Assembly: GCA_039654915.1 (NCBI GenBank)
Contig: CM077593.1
Span: 57,914,501-57,978,500 of the forward strand
Length of the DNA stretch: 64,000 nucleotides
Direction: 5' to 3'
Origin: Aquilaria yunnanensis
Taxonomy: Eukaryota > Streptophyta > Magnoliopsida > Malvales > Thymelaeaceae
The notes under the pieces were generated by a model that was given only the letters and a program-made list of their open reading frames with translations, was not told the origin of the DNA and searched no databases. Below, one piece after another: positions 45,610 to 57,739 of this stretch. Made by a program: the position numbers and the translations under genes. Numbering within the stretch: the stretch's first letter is position 1; each line of letters starts with the position of its first letter.

Positions 45610-46042
45610 CGGCTTGAGCGTTATCTCTTCGAGACACATTTTCTATTTGTACCGAATCAAACTCTTTAATGAGCTCCTTGGCGAGGTCGTGGTATTTTGC
45701 CAAGGTTGGAACCTTTGCAGCGTAATCTCCTTTCATCTGTTGGACTACTAGCTATGAGTCACTATGGGCCTTAAGGTTTCTTACACTGACTCTTCTGGCA
45801 AGCTTTAGTCCTGCTATAAGGGCTTTATATTCGGCAATGTTATTGCTGACATCGAAACCAAATTTGATGGCTTTGGTAGCTTTCATGCCTTCCGGCCCCC
45901 GAAGGACCACGCCAGCGCCTTGGTGTTCGGCGCCTGAGGCTCCATCGACGAAGAGTTTCCACTCAGGTTCAGTCTTTATCAGATCTTCCGAGGTGACTTC
46001 AGCATCCTCGTTTCCTGGAATTTCGATGATGAAGTCTGCCAA
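45610..46042 (-). pseudogene. Tat-5 second (archaeal-type) RNase H
   Basis: LFVDGASGAEHQGAG (first Asp), NNIAEYKALIAGL (Glu) and KAHSDS (Asp) are all present, then RRDNAQADTLAK. A stop near 45752 splits it, and a frameshift at about 45979-46042 separates it from the first RNase H. Apart from those it is the best preserved copy of this domain in the window. Two RNase H domains in series are a known trait of Tat elements. Confidence 0.8.
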
Positions 46043-47277
46043 TGCTTGGGCTTTATTGCTCCTCTTGGGTCATAAGTGATGTCATACTCTCGAAGCTCGA
46101 TACACCATTTTGACAACCTTCCCGAATGCTCTACCTTTTTCATTATGTCACGTAGAGGTAGGTTACTTCGGACAATGATGGGATGTCCTTGAATGTACGG
46201 CCATAGCCATCTGCCCACAAGCACTAACGCATAGATAGCTTTTTGAAGCAATGGGTACTTGACCTTGGCACCATGTAAGGACTTACTCACATAGTATACT
46301 GGCCACTGCCTCCCATCATCTTCTTTCACTAGGACTGAACTGACAGCTTTTTCAGTGACGGGGAGGTAAAGGATGAGAAGTTCTCCTTCTCGTGGTTGCC
46401 GAAGTGTTGGCAGACGGGTTAGGTAACTTTTAAGCTCGTCCCAACCTTTCTAGCATTCTGGGTTCCAAGGGTGCTCCTCAACTTCGGAGTTGCCTTCGCT
46501 CCTGGGTATTTTAGTAAGCACCTTGAAGAACGGTCAACATCGGTCGCCGTACCTAGAAATGACTCTACTAAGGGAAGTGATTCTTCCTGTAAGCCTTTGT
46601 ATATCTTTGATGGTTGTAGGTGTTCGGAAACCTAGCAGGGCTTTGACCTTTTCGGGGTTGGCGTCTATCCCCCTTTTCGATACCATAAACCCAAGGAACT
46701 TCCCTACACTTACTCCGAACACACACTTCTTGGGATTGAGGCGAAGGCCGAACTCCCGAATTCGTTGAAATGTTTCGTTTAAGTTGTCGATATGATTACT
46801 AGGCATTCTACTCTTAACTATCATATCATCGACATATGCCTCCATGTTTCTTCCTATCTGAGAGTCGAACACTTTATTCATCAACCTCTGATAGGTGGCC
46901 CCTGCATTTTTAAGCCTAAAGGACATTCTGACGTAGCAGTCGGTACCCACCTCGGTAAAAAAGGCAATTTTCTCTTCATCTCCAGGGTTCATCCAAATTT
47001 GATGATACCCACTGAAGGCATGGAGGAAACTGAGAAGACCGTATTCGGAAATCGAGTCCACCAATTGGTCTATGGCTGGCAAAGGGTAGGAGTCTTTTGG
47101 ACAAGCATCGTTCAGGTTCCGAAAATCGATGCACATTCGGAGTTTTTCACTCCCTTCCTTCATGGCGATAACCATGTTACTAAGCCATTTGGGGTACTTG
47201 ACTTCTCTTATTACCCCTGCCTCAATCAGGCATCTAACCTCGGCTTTCATGAAGGAATTCTTGTGAGATGGTAGATT
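46043..47277 (-). pseudogene. Tat-5 reverse transcriptase and first RNase H, broken
   Basis: The RT frame 47250-46534 is open for 238 residues. It starts within EAGVIREVKYPKWLSNMV and contains FRNLNDACPKDSYPLP, AGATYQRLMN and YVDDMIVKS. The first catalytic Asp (SFLDAFSGYHQ in Tat-1) is His here (SFLHAFSGYHQ), so it should be inactive. The connection and first RNase H region (about 46500-46043) contains VYYVSKSLHG and YPLLQKAIYALV, with a frame change after 46534. Confidence 0.87.
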
Positions 47278-48297
47278 CTATTTTTTCTGCCGAATTGGTT
47301 TAGCGTCCGGGCGAACTTTGAGACTATGGTGGATTATGCTGGGGTCGACCCCAGGCATGTCTTTCATAGAGTAGGCGAATAGATCTTTGTTCATTAACAA
47401 GAAAGATACAAGTCTATCTCTGTCACCCTTGGCCAACTTTTTCCCTACTCGGGTGATCCGGCCGGGGACTAACTCTACGTCTTCCGTCTCGATTTTTTCC
47501 AGTTCTTCTGCTTCCTCTCTTATGGTCGCTTCGCCTGTTGTGATTTCCATAGCTGAAGTCTGTACTTGGACCTTGACCGGGCTTTGTCTGGCCCTAGTGA
47601 AGACCTTCCTGACTTCGGCTTGATCGATGAAGATCTCTGCATCTCCTTCCTTAGTCGCGAAGGTGACCGTTAAGTACTTCACATCGGGACGGATGTGGAG
47701 ATTTCCTTGACTTTGCCTCCCGAGGATAGCGTTGTATGATGAGGGAACATCAATGACGATGAATCTCGTCATAATAGAGGCAAATAGTTCTTTCCGACTC
47801 TGAATCGAGGTCCCCTTCAACATTAAAGGTAGATCCATGCATCCGAGAACTGGGAGCTCGGATGGCCCAACCCCAAAGGTGAGGGAATTGACTATGTTGA
47901 GGTCACCTCTTGAGATGCCTAATTTAAGCAGTAGATGTGAGAAGATGACATCAGTGTTGGAGCCATCATCCAGGAGTACACTTTTGACATCCCAACTCCC
48001 AATCCTTGCTGTGACGAGGAGTGGGACATCATGGGGGAACTTCACCGTGGGCCCGTCTCTGTGAACAAGCCTATTCGGAGAGTTCCCGTACTCCATTACG
48101 GAGATCTCCCTTATCTTTCTTTTCCTTTCGGCTGAAGGTATCCCTGTGGTGATGGTTTGGATGGCCCCGGCCGATGGTGGTGGATTCTTTTGAGGACTTC
48201 GGTGCCAACGTCTGTCGGAATCATAGTCCTCCTCGTCCCCTCTTCCCTGTTCCTCCTCTCTTCCCCTTGGAGAAGGCATCTGGAGGTACCGACAAAG
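47278..48297 (-). pseudogene. Tat-5 gag end and protease, long open frame
   Basis: An uninterrupted frame of 333 residues (48279-47278). It begins in the Gag tail (MPSPRGREEEQGRG, Arg/Asp-rich), passes the protease active site LLDDGSNTDVIF with both Asp kept (about 47965-47930) and SSYNAILGR, and ends after FAYSMKDMPGVDP and PIRQKK with a stop that separates it from RT. The protease domain itself looks intact. Frame loss in the neighbouring gag makes production unlikely. Confidence 0.85.
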
Positions 48298-49795
48298 CTA
48301 GCCTTGTTTTATTAGGGACTCATTGTACTTCCTTAACTGGAAGCAGTCTTCAGTATCGTGGTCATGGTCTTGGTGGTATTGGCAGAATTTCTTCATATTT
48401 TCCTTATTTTTCGTGGTCATGGGTTTTGGCCTTGGGACTGCAGTCCATTGCTTTTCCAAGGCCATAAGAATGCTAGCTTGGCCATTTCCCCATTTGCTTT
48501 CGGCGCCTTCCTCTAACCTCATTCTGGTGTCGAGGCTGGTGACTTGGTCCTTTGGACCGAGGGTGTTCCAGCTTTGGTCCCCCCATTCTGAGTTCTTCGG
48601 CCGTCATGTGTTGTTTGGCTCTTCCGTAGAACTCCCCCAAGGTGTCTGGAGGGTCCTTAAAGAACTCGTAGAAGAGTTGGGAATCCTTCCGAAGTCCTCT
48701 TGTCATTGCGAGGATACGGATCTCGGGCCGAAAGTCTGGCACGTTTAGTGCTTCTTTATTGAACCTTTCAACGTAGTCACGGATGGTCTCCCCACTCTGC
48801 TGTGCTATGTTGAACATTTGTACTGGCATCTTGGTCATTGGCCTACGGCCAATGAACTCCTGAGTGAAGGTAGTAGACAGTTCCTAGAAACTCAGCAGGG
48901 TTCCATGAGCCAGGGAGTTGTACCATGTTGTTGCCGAATCAGAGAGGGTCACCTCAAAGCATTTGCAGAGGGTGGCGTCATCAGTGCCGTGGAGCACCAT
49001 GCTCTGTTTGTACGTTGTGAGGTGCGCCTGAGGGTCCCTACGCCCATCGTAGGTTTCTAAGCGTGGCACCCTGAAGTCACTGGGCATGGGCGCCTCCACT
49101 ATTTCTCGCACGAAGAGTGACTCTTCTCCGGTATAAGTGTCAGACAACCTCGACCAGACTAGCTTTCGGGAGATCTGCCTCTCCACCTTTTCCAGTCTTC
49201 CGAGGATCTTTTCCATAAGGGCAGCCATGTTAGCTTCCCCCTGCTACCTGGTGGCCGGTTGCAATGGCGAACTTCTTCTCCTTCTCAGAGAATAACTTTG
49301 GCGACGAGGAGACGAAGACCTCCGGTACGAGGATGGACTCCGCCGAGAGGAAGCCCTGGCCTCCTTTGGGGCTTGTTCCCTGGCAGGTCGTGCCCTAGGG
49401 GGCACGGCCTCCATTGAAGATGCGTTGAGAGAGTCCTCACTCTCGGAACTCTGGTGAGTGGACCGCGAGCCTCTCTCTTGGGGTACTGCCGGAGGGGGTG
49501 TCCTTCAGCCCGGTGGAGGCTGGGGCCACTTCTGGTCGAGCTGCTGCATCATTTCGGCGACGATGGAGTGCTGGAAGTCTCATAAGAAATTCATCATTAC
49601 TATAAGGTGATCATCGTCTTCCAACGTAGAAGTCTCTGCAGTGGGCTGCTGGTTCACCGGCTGAGCCTCTGGCGCGGAGGTGGACTTCGGGAGCCCTTTG
49701 TCCTTTGAGCGCCGAGTCTCTACAACGGCGACCTGGGAGATGTTTCCCACAGACGGTGCCAAATGATGCTCTTTTGCATCATTGTTGTGTGACAT
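48298..49795 (-). pseudogene. Tat-5 gag, broken
   Basis: The start codon at 49795 lies inside the LTR, and the frame reads the PBS as HHLAPSVGN, as in Tat-1 and Tat-6. The capsid region (about 49100-48530) has WYNSLAHGT, GRRPMTKMP, ETIRDYVERFNKEAL and TLGEFYGRAKQHM. The zinc-finger-like KFCQYHQDHDHDTEDC (about 48400) is complete. Stops near 49580, 48882 and 48300 and a frameshift near 48480-48520 break it. Confidence 0.87.
49745..49762 (-). other. Tat-5 primer binding site
   Basis: TGGCACCGTCTGTGGGAA on the minus strand, two bases after the LTR end; the same site as in Tat-6. Confidence 0.75.
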
Positions 49796-50606
49796 GGTGA
49801 GCCTGGAGCAGAGATTGCCGGTGAGAGAATACCTAGGTGAGGAAGCTTCGGTGGGAGGAGGACTGCAGACACTTAGAAAAACAAGGGTTAGGAGGTCCCC
49901 GGAGTGTGTTTCCGGGGAGGAGCCTCCGATGCCCAAGTTAGTGTTTTGAAATGGGAAGGTGTATAGTGAATCTAGAAAATTTCCCCTTCAAGTCCCATTT
50001 TTTTTACCTGGGATGTTTACCGAATATTTATAGGGAGATAAATCAGTAGGAGTTCGTTTGACATGACCGGCCCAGATCATGACATGTGTTCGGTTGGATG
50101 CGATCCGTACCTTCGGGGAGAAGGGGAACATTTAGCCGACCGCAGGCCGCCTGGCTAGGAGCCTAGGCCATGTGAGGGCGGCGTGTCAGAGCGTCTCTGA
50201 CGGCGGCGTGTCAGGGCGTGTCTGGGGGCGGCATGTTGGGGATGTGTCAGAGGCTCCTTAATTGCTTCTGCCGTACTCCCGAGGTACTTTCGGTAGAAGA
50301 GAGCTCTTCGGAGTAGGAGAACTATCTCCCGAGATTTCTTCAGTAATCCGGGGGTATCCTCGCTGAGGATGGTGCCGTTCGGGGACGTTGTTCCTTGCCG
50401 AAGGTGGTTCACTCATCTCACCGAGGGTGATGATGGACCATATTCCCGAGGGCGGTACTGTCGTCTCCAGCGATGATGAAGAATTATCGAGGTCGGATGT
50501 AAGAGGGTCCGGGCACCCTCCATTCCAAAGTCTGTGCGTTCCTTCCCGAGGGCGGTGCCTTACCCGAGCCTACGGGTTTGAAGGGTGATAGGCACTTCGG
50601 CTATCA
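49764..50606 (-). repeat. Tat-5 5' LTR
   Basis: 843 bp. On the minus strand TGATAGCCGAAG to GCATCA, followed by TTTGGCACCGTCTGTGGGAA. The terminal GATAG...CTATC inverted repeat is perfect, and the GGAGGCTCC block is at about 49918-49938. Confidence 0.9.
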
Positions 50607-51962
50607 ATATGATTTGGCTTGCTAGTCAATTAAAGGCAACTACTAAAGTTCTTAGTAAGTAGGCCAACTTACTATTGAACTTGGAGCTCTAGTAGATTGG
50701 AGAGTGAATGGAAATGTGTGAAGTGCAAGAAATGAAATTGTACTTGCTAGTGGTTTCGGCCGAGATTGAAAATGCGGTGTGTGTTTGAGTTGTGTGCATT
50801 GGTTGATTGTTTATGCTTGCTAACCAGAGTAGATAGTGTTTTTATATATATGTATGTGTCAACTAGCATGTGTTTTCTTGTTTTTTCATGTCTTCCTTGC
50901 AGGTTAAGCTAGCTTGTTGGTGGTTAAGCCCTCGTGCTTAACTAAATAAACTCTTCAAGAGTTGTAATGAACCTTACTGAGTTGTAAAACTCATGCCCTT
51001 ATTGGTTGTGTTTCAGGGAAAGGAATTGAGCTTGAGTGATTGTGATTATGCTTGATTGCTTGTGTACTAAGTTGTACACTTTTTACTAAGGTATGTGCCA
51101 AAACCAAGAACTTGGCTAGTTAAGTACATGTGCAAGTCTTATGGTATTTGCCCAAAACTTATGTGTTAAGTTTTGCAGGCTTGGTATAGGTTTTTGGAAC
51201 AAGTCTAGGGGAGATGGATGTGTGTTCTTGGGCTCTAGTGTGGCAGTTTGCTTTCATGACCATGAACTTGGTCATAGGTCTTGTACTTCAATGTTTGATC
51301 TTATATTGCACTTTCAAAGTACTTCTCAGGTATTATAGGTGAACTTGGGTTATAATGCATAACTTGGGCTAGTTTTGGACAATGAGTGACCTTGGTATGT
51401 TGCCTATGTAGGCTATTTCGATGTATATTTTAGCCTTGAATGAACTTGGTTTTGTTGTGTACATGTTGTGGTTGATAAAATGCCAAGTTATGCCTCGGTT
51501 ATGTGCTTATAGAAAGGTTTTTGTGAGACAAACCTCTTGTGAACCTTACTTGGCCAAATGCATATGAACATTAAAACTTATGTTTTTCCAAACATGATAT
51601 GATGCTCTTCTTGGTTGTCATGCATTGGAGTAGTACACTTGTAGAGTACACATCCTACACACTTAAAGAAATAAGTGTATGCCTTGCCTTATGTTGCAAG
51701 TTAATGATATAGCCTTGCCTTGTGTTGCAAGTTTGTGTTATAGGTTTTACCTTAGGCTGCAAGTAAGTACACAGAACAACTCATAAGCCTCTTGGGGCAC
51801 CTCCCAGGCCTTAAGCTTAAGAAATTAAGACTTAAACTACCTAATGAAAAGTTGGCCGAAATTAAAGAATACTCATAACACTTAAGAATACAAGTGTTTA
51901 ATAACTTCCTGGGTAGTGTTGGTGAGTGGCATTGAGAGTGCACAGGTGTGTGGGGTGTGACA
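50607..51962 (+). repeat. Chr-1 5' LTR, 3' part
   Basis: Diverged from the LTRs at 29263 and 40182 but with shared blocks (TTGGAGCTCTAGT..., GGAAAGGA, CATGACCATGAACTTGGTCATAGG). It ends GTGTGACA before a primer binding site. The first half is missing; the Tat-5 LTR begins where it stops. A TATA-like run lies at about 50840-50850. No gene is seen. Confidence 0.8.
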
Positions 51963-51971
51963 GGCTTTGTT

Positions 51972-51983
51972 TGGTATCAGAGC
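51972..51983 (+). other. Chr-1 primer binding site (initiator Met tRNA)
   Basis: TGGTATCAGAGC, nine bases after the LTR end. It shows that this LTR is a 5' LTR and that the element runs to the right. Confidence 0.9.
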
Positions 51984-52512
51984 TTAAGGTTTATAGTTCT
52001 ATTTGAGTATAGTGTTATCCTAGACTTCTTCACACATAGGTTTATATAAGACATGTACCTATTGAGCATATATGAATAGCTGCATCTTAAATGTAGGATG
52101 AGAACCAGAGGCAGGGGAAGAGAATCCCTAGCACAGGAAGAAAACAGAATAGCCTATCTTAGAGATAGAATATATACAAGGGAGCCTGAACATAGGCAGA
52201 GGCCACTAAGCCTAATTTGGCCGAAGTGCCAAATGCCAGGTTACAAGTACTTGGACCAAGCCAAGGTAAGCAAGACAGGATGGGGTAGATGATGGAAACA
52301 CTGCAAGCTACTGTAGCTTAGCTTGTAGTAGGAATGAGAGCCTTGGCTAGAGGCCAAGCCCAGTTACCGGAAAGTCCAGAGCAAGTAAGAGCAGGAGGAA
52401 ATTTTGAAGGTGAAGGCAGGAGAACTTGAAGGCCCGGCAAAGGGCCAGTTAATTATGATCAGTCCAGCAAGAATGGAGGCAATCAGGACGAAGATGAAGG
52501 GGATGAGGAGAA
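51984..52512 (+). pseudogene. Chr-1 gag, N-terminal part
   Basis: A frame from about 52098 (MRTRGRGRESLAQEE) to 52290, then Gln/Glu-rich sequence to 52512. It is likely the Gag N-terminus of a chromovirus, since recognisable Gag follows beyond the copia solo LTR. Stops are present. There is little sequence evidence in this part alone. Confidence 0.5.
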
Positions 52513-53930
52513 TGTTAGTGTTGTGCCCAAAAAGCCAATCATGAGATGATTGTATTTTTTGCACATTGAGTCTTGATATTTTATTAAGGCATTAATCCAG
52601 CAATTATGTTCGTTGTTTTGTTTCTGCGTAACGTAATAAACATAATTGTAACCCTAGAATAATAATATTCTTAAACGTCCCTAGTCTAGTGTCATTGTGG
52701 AGTGGGTTGAAATAATACATAACGACAAGCATATGTAGAGCCTAATATGAGATATGTAGTCTACATATGGGTACGTGTTGGAGAACTTGTGTACTGGACC
52801 GACCCACCATGAGAACACTTCATGGATCGTTATATGAGTGTCAAAAGTGATTCTCATAGTGATCATGGTATATGTAGTCGTTCGACCTGAGATCATCAAG
52901 GTTCCCTACATGTGAGTCACATACTTTGATACTTTCCTTTGTTGCTCGTAATTGAGTGAACTTGAAGGAGATCATTGGGTATGTGACATACCATGCGGAG
53001 GGATTTGTGTGATCAAGATGGGATTTGTCCCTCCTATGTAATGGGAGTGATATCTTCGGGCCCCTTGATAGAGTAAGACTTAGAAAAATGCATGGCCATG
53101 CTCGGATGAGTTGACATACGATATCAATGTCATCAGTTTAAGTTGCTCTACTCGGTAATCAAGAGACCAAAGATTGGGCTATACGAGAGTGACACATTCC
53201 ATGTCTCGTGCTTAGTCTTGATATCTTGGACAAAGGGACAATGGCATATATCGGTGATGATCATAAAGGTTTAGTCAAATCATCAACAATCTTGTCACTT
53301 GGGTAGCAATGATGTGTTGCTAGACACCGCTCATTGCTTATGATCATAAATATGATTTATGATCATTGCCAACGTGGTAAGAGCCTATTGGGTCACACAC
53401 ATAGAGCTATTTGGATCATTAGAGTGCATGGGCTAATTATTTGGGTTATGGTTTCACTTTAATTTTGTATTAATAATGGGCCCAAGAGTTGAGCCATTAT
53501 TAAGCCCGAAATTAAAGCCTAATTGGATTAGGGCTTTGAAACCCATTAGGCCTGGAAGTTGAGTCTCACTATAAATACAACTTTTAGTGAGAAATTCACA
53601 GGTCTCCTTGCCCTAGCGTCCAAAAAGGACAGCCGCACTCTTCTCTTGCAATTCCTTGGAGGACGCAAGCTAGCACTACGAGCGCATGAGAAACGCATCT
53701 ACTAGGACGTGGTGGAAGCGTGGTGATCCCAAGAGGCTCCTGTGGATACCAAAGAGAGCCTGAACACATCAATTGTTCAGGTTTTGTGATTCGACTCTAC
53801 AGTTGAGTGAGAGATCGCAACCAAAAATTAGGTATGAAAATTTTCGAACACCCCACTTACCCCGTTTCACTTGGATCCTGGAGGGTTTCGGTTAAATTCC
53901 ACTGCACTGTTTTGCTCCCGAAATCCAACA
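52513..53930 (+). mobile_element. Copia solo LTR
   Basis: 1418 bp, TGTTAGTGTT to ATCCAACA, same family and length as the LTR at 10098-11515. It is flanked by GAGAA at 52508-52512 and 53931-53935. No internal region remains, so the two LTRs of a full insertion recombined. The inverted repeat is at 53340-53366, loop ATG instead of GTG. Confidence 0.95.
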
Positions 53931-53935
53931 GAGAA

Positions 53936-55228
53936 GAGACACCCTAGAGCTTGGAGGATGAGATCTGAGGTGAGGCAGGAGCTCAGAGCTGAGGTAGTGG
54001 AGAGTCCAGATATAGAGGAGCTAGACGCCTACATATATTCAAAAAGGACTGAACCTTGTATTGAGATTACAGCTAGAGGAAAGTCTTCCAGGAGTGGAAC
54101 TCGTGACATGGAAGTGAGATAAGAGAAGTCTATAAGAGGTCGACTAAAGGAGGGCCAACTGGAAGGATTCTTGGCACTAAAACCTCTAGTTTTTAAGGGT
54201 GGATATGACCCAGATGAAGCTGAGTTCTAGATGTACCATGTAGAGAAGACCTTTGAAAGGATGTATGTGTCCTCCACTTAAAAGGTTCTTCTAGGCAGCT
54301 TTAGGCTAGAAGGAAATGCAGAACTATGGTGGTGGGCTGTACGATGAAATTACCAGGAGAGGAACTAGAGGATGCCACCAGACAGGAAGAGATCCATGAG
54401 GTAGGCAAACTTCCTCCAAGTCTTCCATCAGCAGTATGTAAGTGAAGCATTTAAAGACCAAAACCATGTGGAATTTGATCAGTTAGAGCAAGGAGATCTT
54501 AGTGTCATAGAGTATGAACAGAGATTTAATAGTCTGATCAGATATGCTCCACAATATGATGGGCAAGAGAAGCTGGAGACCAAGAGATTTTTTCGAGGCT
54601 TGAGGCCTAAGCTGAGGCAAATCCTCAGAGTAGTAGGAGCTAGAGACTACTACTCTATGATGTAGAGTGCCATGGCCTTTAAACTGGAGTTCAATGAGGA
54701 AACCAGGAGTGGTCCTGGAAGTGGGAGTGGATCCCAAAAGGGACAGCAGAATAGGCTGAGAGGGGAAGTAGAGCCTAGTGTAGGAAGAAAGGGGAACAAG
54801 AAGGAAAAAAGACCACAGCAATATGGTCCTCAGTGCAATACTTGTGGAAATTTTTTATGGCAACAAGCCATGCTTCAAAACTTTTACTAGATGTCACAAG
54901 TGTGGGGCACCAGATCATTGGGTATGGGATTTCATAAGGAGAGGAGATGATGAGAAAATGCTGGGAAGGTTTAATCCTAGAGGACCTGGGGGCCAAATGC
55001 CTATGCCCCAGTTAAGAACAAACATGCCAAATCAAGGAGGGAGGCAAACACCAAGGATACCTCAGGATTAGAGGAGACCCAATGTACCCCCTGGTAAGGT
55101 ATTTCAGCTGGAAACTTCCAGAAAGGTGCATGAAGCACCAGAGGCTAAAGCTGTAGGTAAGGAGACTAGTTAGCATAAGACTACCAGGAGGGCCTTAAAA
55201 GGTACCATTTACCTCAATGCCCAGTTAG
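53936..55228 (+). pseudogene. Chr-1 gag and protease start, broken
   Basis: Chromovirus Gag: FLALKPLVFKGGYDPDEA (about 54170-54220), QQYVSEAFKDQ, EFDQLEQGDLSVIEYEQRFNSL-type capsid motifs (54430-54540), FFRGLRPKLRQIL, then a zinc knuckle CHKCGAPDHW at about 54898 whose last Cys is replaced by Phe (WDF). At least eight stops. The start of the protease (KGTIYLNAQL, about 55199-55228) is cut by the Chr-2 insertion at 55229; no continuation is visible further right. Confidence 0.85.
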
Positions 55229-57692
55229 TGTTACCCACTTCGGGGCAGTCTAGTTATGTTGCCAACACTGTGCATTTAAACTCTCAAGTTTGGTGTGTCC
55301 TGTAGGTCATCAGAACAACACCCCTAGTGTACATACTCAAGTGACCTTCTTGAGCAGTATATAAATACATGCATATTGGTCTAACCATAACACATGTATT
55401 TAAATTTATGCACACTATGGTAGCTAACAAGGAAAACACTAGCACAAATCTTAATTTTGGCTTCCACACATTGGGCAATCTTGTTAAGTTCTAGTGACCA
55501 GCTACTGCACCTATAACTTCCACTAATAAACTGTATCATTCTAGCCACATACATTACCAAGTAGTGACTTAGATGAAACCAAGGAATTTTTTTTTACATC
55601 AGTAGCCCACCTATGGGCCAAGTTATGGATTTTTTAAGTTGGTTACAAAATTCTAACCAAATAAACAACAACTTAGCCAACTTTGCAACGTCATATCTTT
55701 GGCTACAGGGCTCCAAATTCAGCAATTCAAAATCCCAGTTCAACCTCTAGATGTTCTCTAGGTGTGATCAAAATTTCATACAAGAGTCCTTCTGCACAGG
55801 GAGATATAGAACTTTAAGTGAAGAGTTGAAATTCTGGTCACTTTATGACCATTTTGCCCATATAAAATTTCATAAGTGTGCAAACACTTCATTCACAAGC
55901 GGAAAACCCTCCAAAGCTATCCCATATATGTCCATTACATATAGGAATTACATTCCCTTTCTTTTAACAACTTTATGTGGCCAAAACAGAATTTACAAGT
56001 AAGCAGCCCATCATTCACACTTAGGCAGCTCTGCACCACATCACTTACATAGCCAAAATATTACTCAAATGTTCACATGCTTGTCTCATCTTACATACAC
56101 TACATGTACATGCATACATGCACTAAAATATGGTCTTAACTTAGCTAAATACACACCTTAGGTTACAGGAGGTCCTGAGACACAATGGACTCCAAAAATA
56201 GGATGCTGGGCAGCTGCTGCACAACACAATAAGTACCACCATTAAAAATACCAAATGTTCCCGTAAAATAACCAAACCTTCTAGATCATAACTAGACATA
56301 TGGAAATTCATGTACCTAAAATTTCATATCAATACTCAAACACAATCCTCAGTTTGAATGTGATGCTTCTGCTGGACCTGAAATGACAAAATTGAGGGGA
56401 GTAAGTTTCATTGAGAAACTTAGCAAGGGTAGCACTTGGATTGAATAAGCAATGTAACCATCATTAAAACCTGCATCCAAAGACAATAAAACACAAAAAC
56501 CACAATGCATATATACAAGATATAGCAACCAAATGCAGCAGCCATTCACAACAAACAAACACATGAAATGTGGCAGCAACATATACCATAGGTTAGTCCA
56601 TAAAACATGTAATAAACATAACCAAATCACTACGGTAGCCCTCCTCAAGCTAATGCTTGGTCTTAGGAGGATTTTAACACAAGTTAGTACTAACTTTTAG
56701 GCTCTAGAAACCTAGAAATTCGCATCCATCACTGTGCACTTCACACTAGGTCACGAAACCTTTAGTAAGTGCACTCCCCTCACTAAGCTTGGTTCATCAA
56801 GCTCATGGATCTCTTCCAAGATGCCCTAGCTCCATGGTTGCTTGAAAATATAGAAAACAACACATGAAAGCAAGAGAACCCTTGCCAAAGTGGGTAGGCC
56901 AAAAATCAAGCTTGATCCTTGAAGTATCCGAGCAATATCTATAGTTTGCTTCCAATTGCTTCCTTTTGCCTTCAATTTCAATCAATTCCAAGTTTGAAGG
57001 TGTGGTGGCTATTGAGGAAGTATGGTTGTGTTCTTAGGCTAGAGGGGGATGAAAATTAGAGAGGGATAAGTGATTTGGTACTTAAATGACCTTAAATGAG
57101 CTTAAGGGCACAAAACACACTTAACAAGATTAACCTTGTTTTATGTCATTTTCCTTCTCACTAATTATGGTTTCTTTGTCTTAAACTCATTGGTACACAT
57201 GTGCCCAATATTTTTTACAATTTATCAAGTCTTGGCTGCCTCTCCCATGGTAGGATAACCCCACAATTCCACCCTTTGACTTAAGTCAAAAGCTTGAACG
57301 CCTTAAGGTTTACACTAGGACATTTAGGTCCTTATTGCGTTTAGTGCTTCCTTTGTCCAAACTTGTCTTCCATGAGCAATTTGGTCCGCCAATAGCACTT
57401 TCATACAATTCATATCCTTCCCATAACTCTCTAAGTCTCTTTCTTGAGAGTTTTACAATTGAGTACCCGAATTTCCAAAACCTTACGAAAAAAGTCCATA
57501 GGTTGCTTGATAAACAAGCAATCCTTAAGGCTTTTCTTGGGGGCCAAGTTACCAACTTAAAACACTTTTAAGGAGTTGTTGATCATGCCTTTTACCCCCA
57601 TACTTCAATCACTATGGTGAGAATTATACAATATAATGGTGTTTTGCCATTATGACACACTTGTAATTCTCTCATTTTGTGAGGTGGTAACA
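55229..57692 (-). repeat. Chr-2 3' LTR
   Basis: 2464 bp on the minus strand, TGTTACCACC to GGGTAACA. A second copy, in plus orientation and split by Tat-4, lies at 32212-32670 and 38842-39172. The outer part 55229-55590 matches 60719-61095. No gene is credible inside it. Confidence 0.88.
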
Positions 57693-57706
57693 ATCCTCCC
57701 CTCCTT
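57693..57706 (-). other. Chr-2 polypurine tract
   Basis: AAGGAGGGGAGGAT on the minus strand directly before TGTTACC. Confidence 0.8.
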
Positions 57707-57739
57707 AAAAATTTTGGTCCTCCAAAATAGCCTTTAGCT

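Larger units (their letters stand above)
39173..50606 (-). mobile_element. Tat-5: full-order Tat element on the minus strand
   Basis: 5' LTR 50606-49764, gag, protease, RT, two RNase H domains, integrase, spacer, antisense gene and 3' LTR 40062-39173, all on the minus strand except the antisense gene. A Chr-1 LTR (40182-42727) sits in place of antisense exons 1 and 2. The outer flanks do not match (CATCT on the left, ATATG on the right, and two different host repeats), so at least one end has been rearranged. Confidence 0.85.

Noticed and set aside
57310..57571. Frames in both directions near 57.4 kb as a small gene
   Set aside because: They fall inside the Chr-2 3' LTR and lack any motif.
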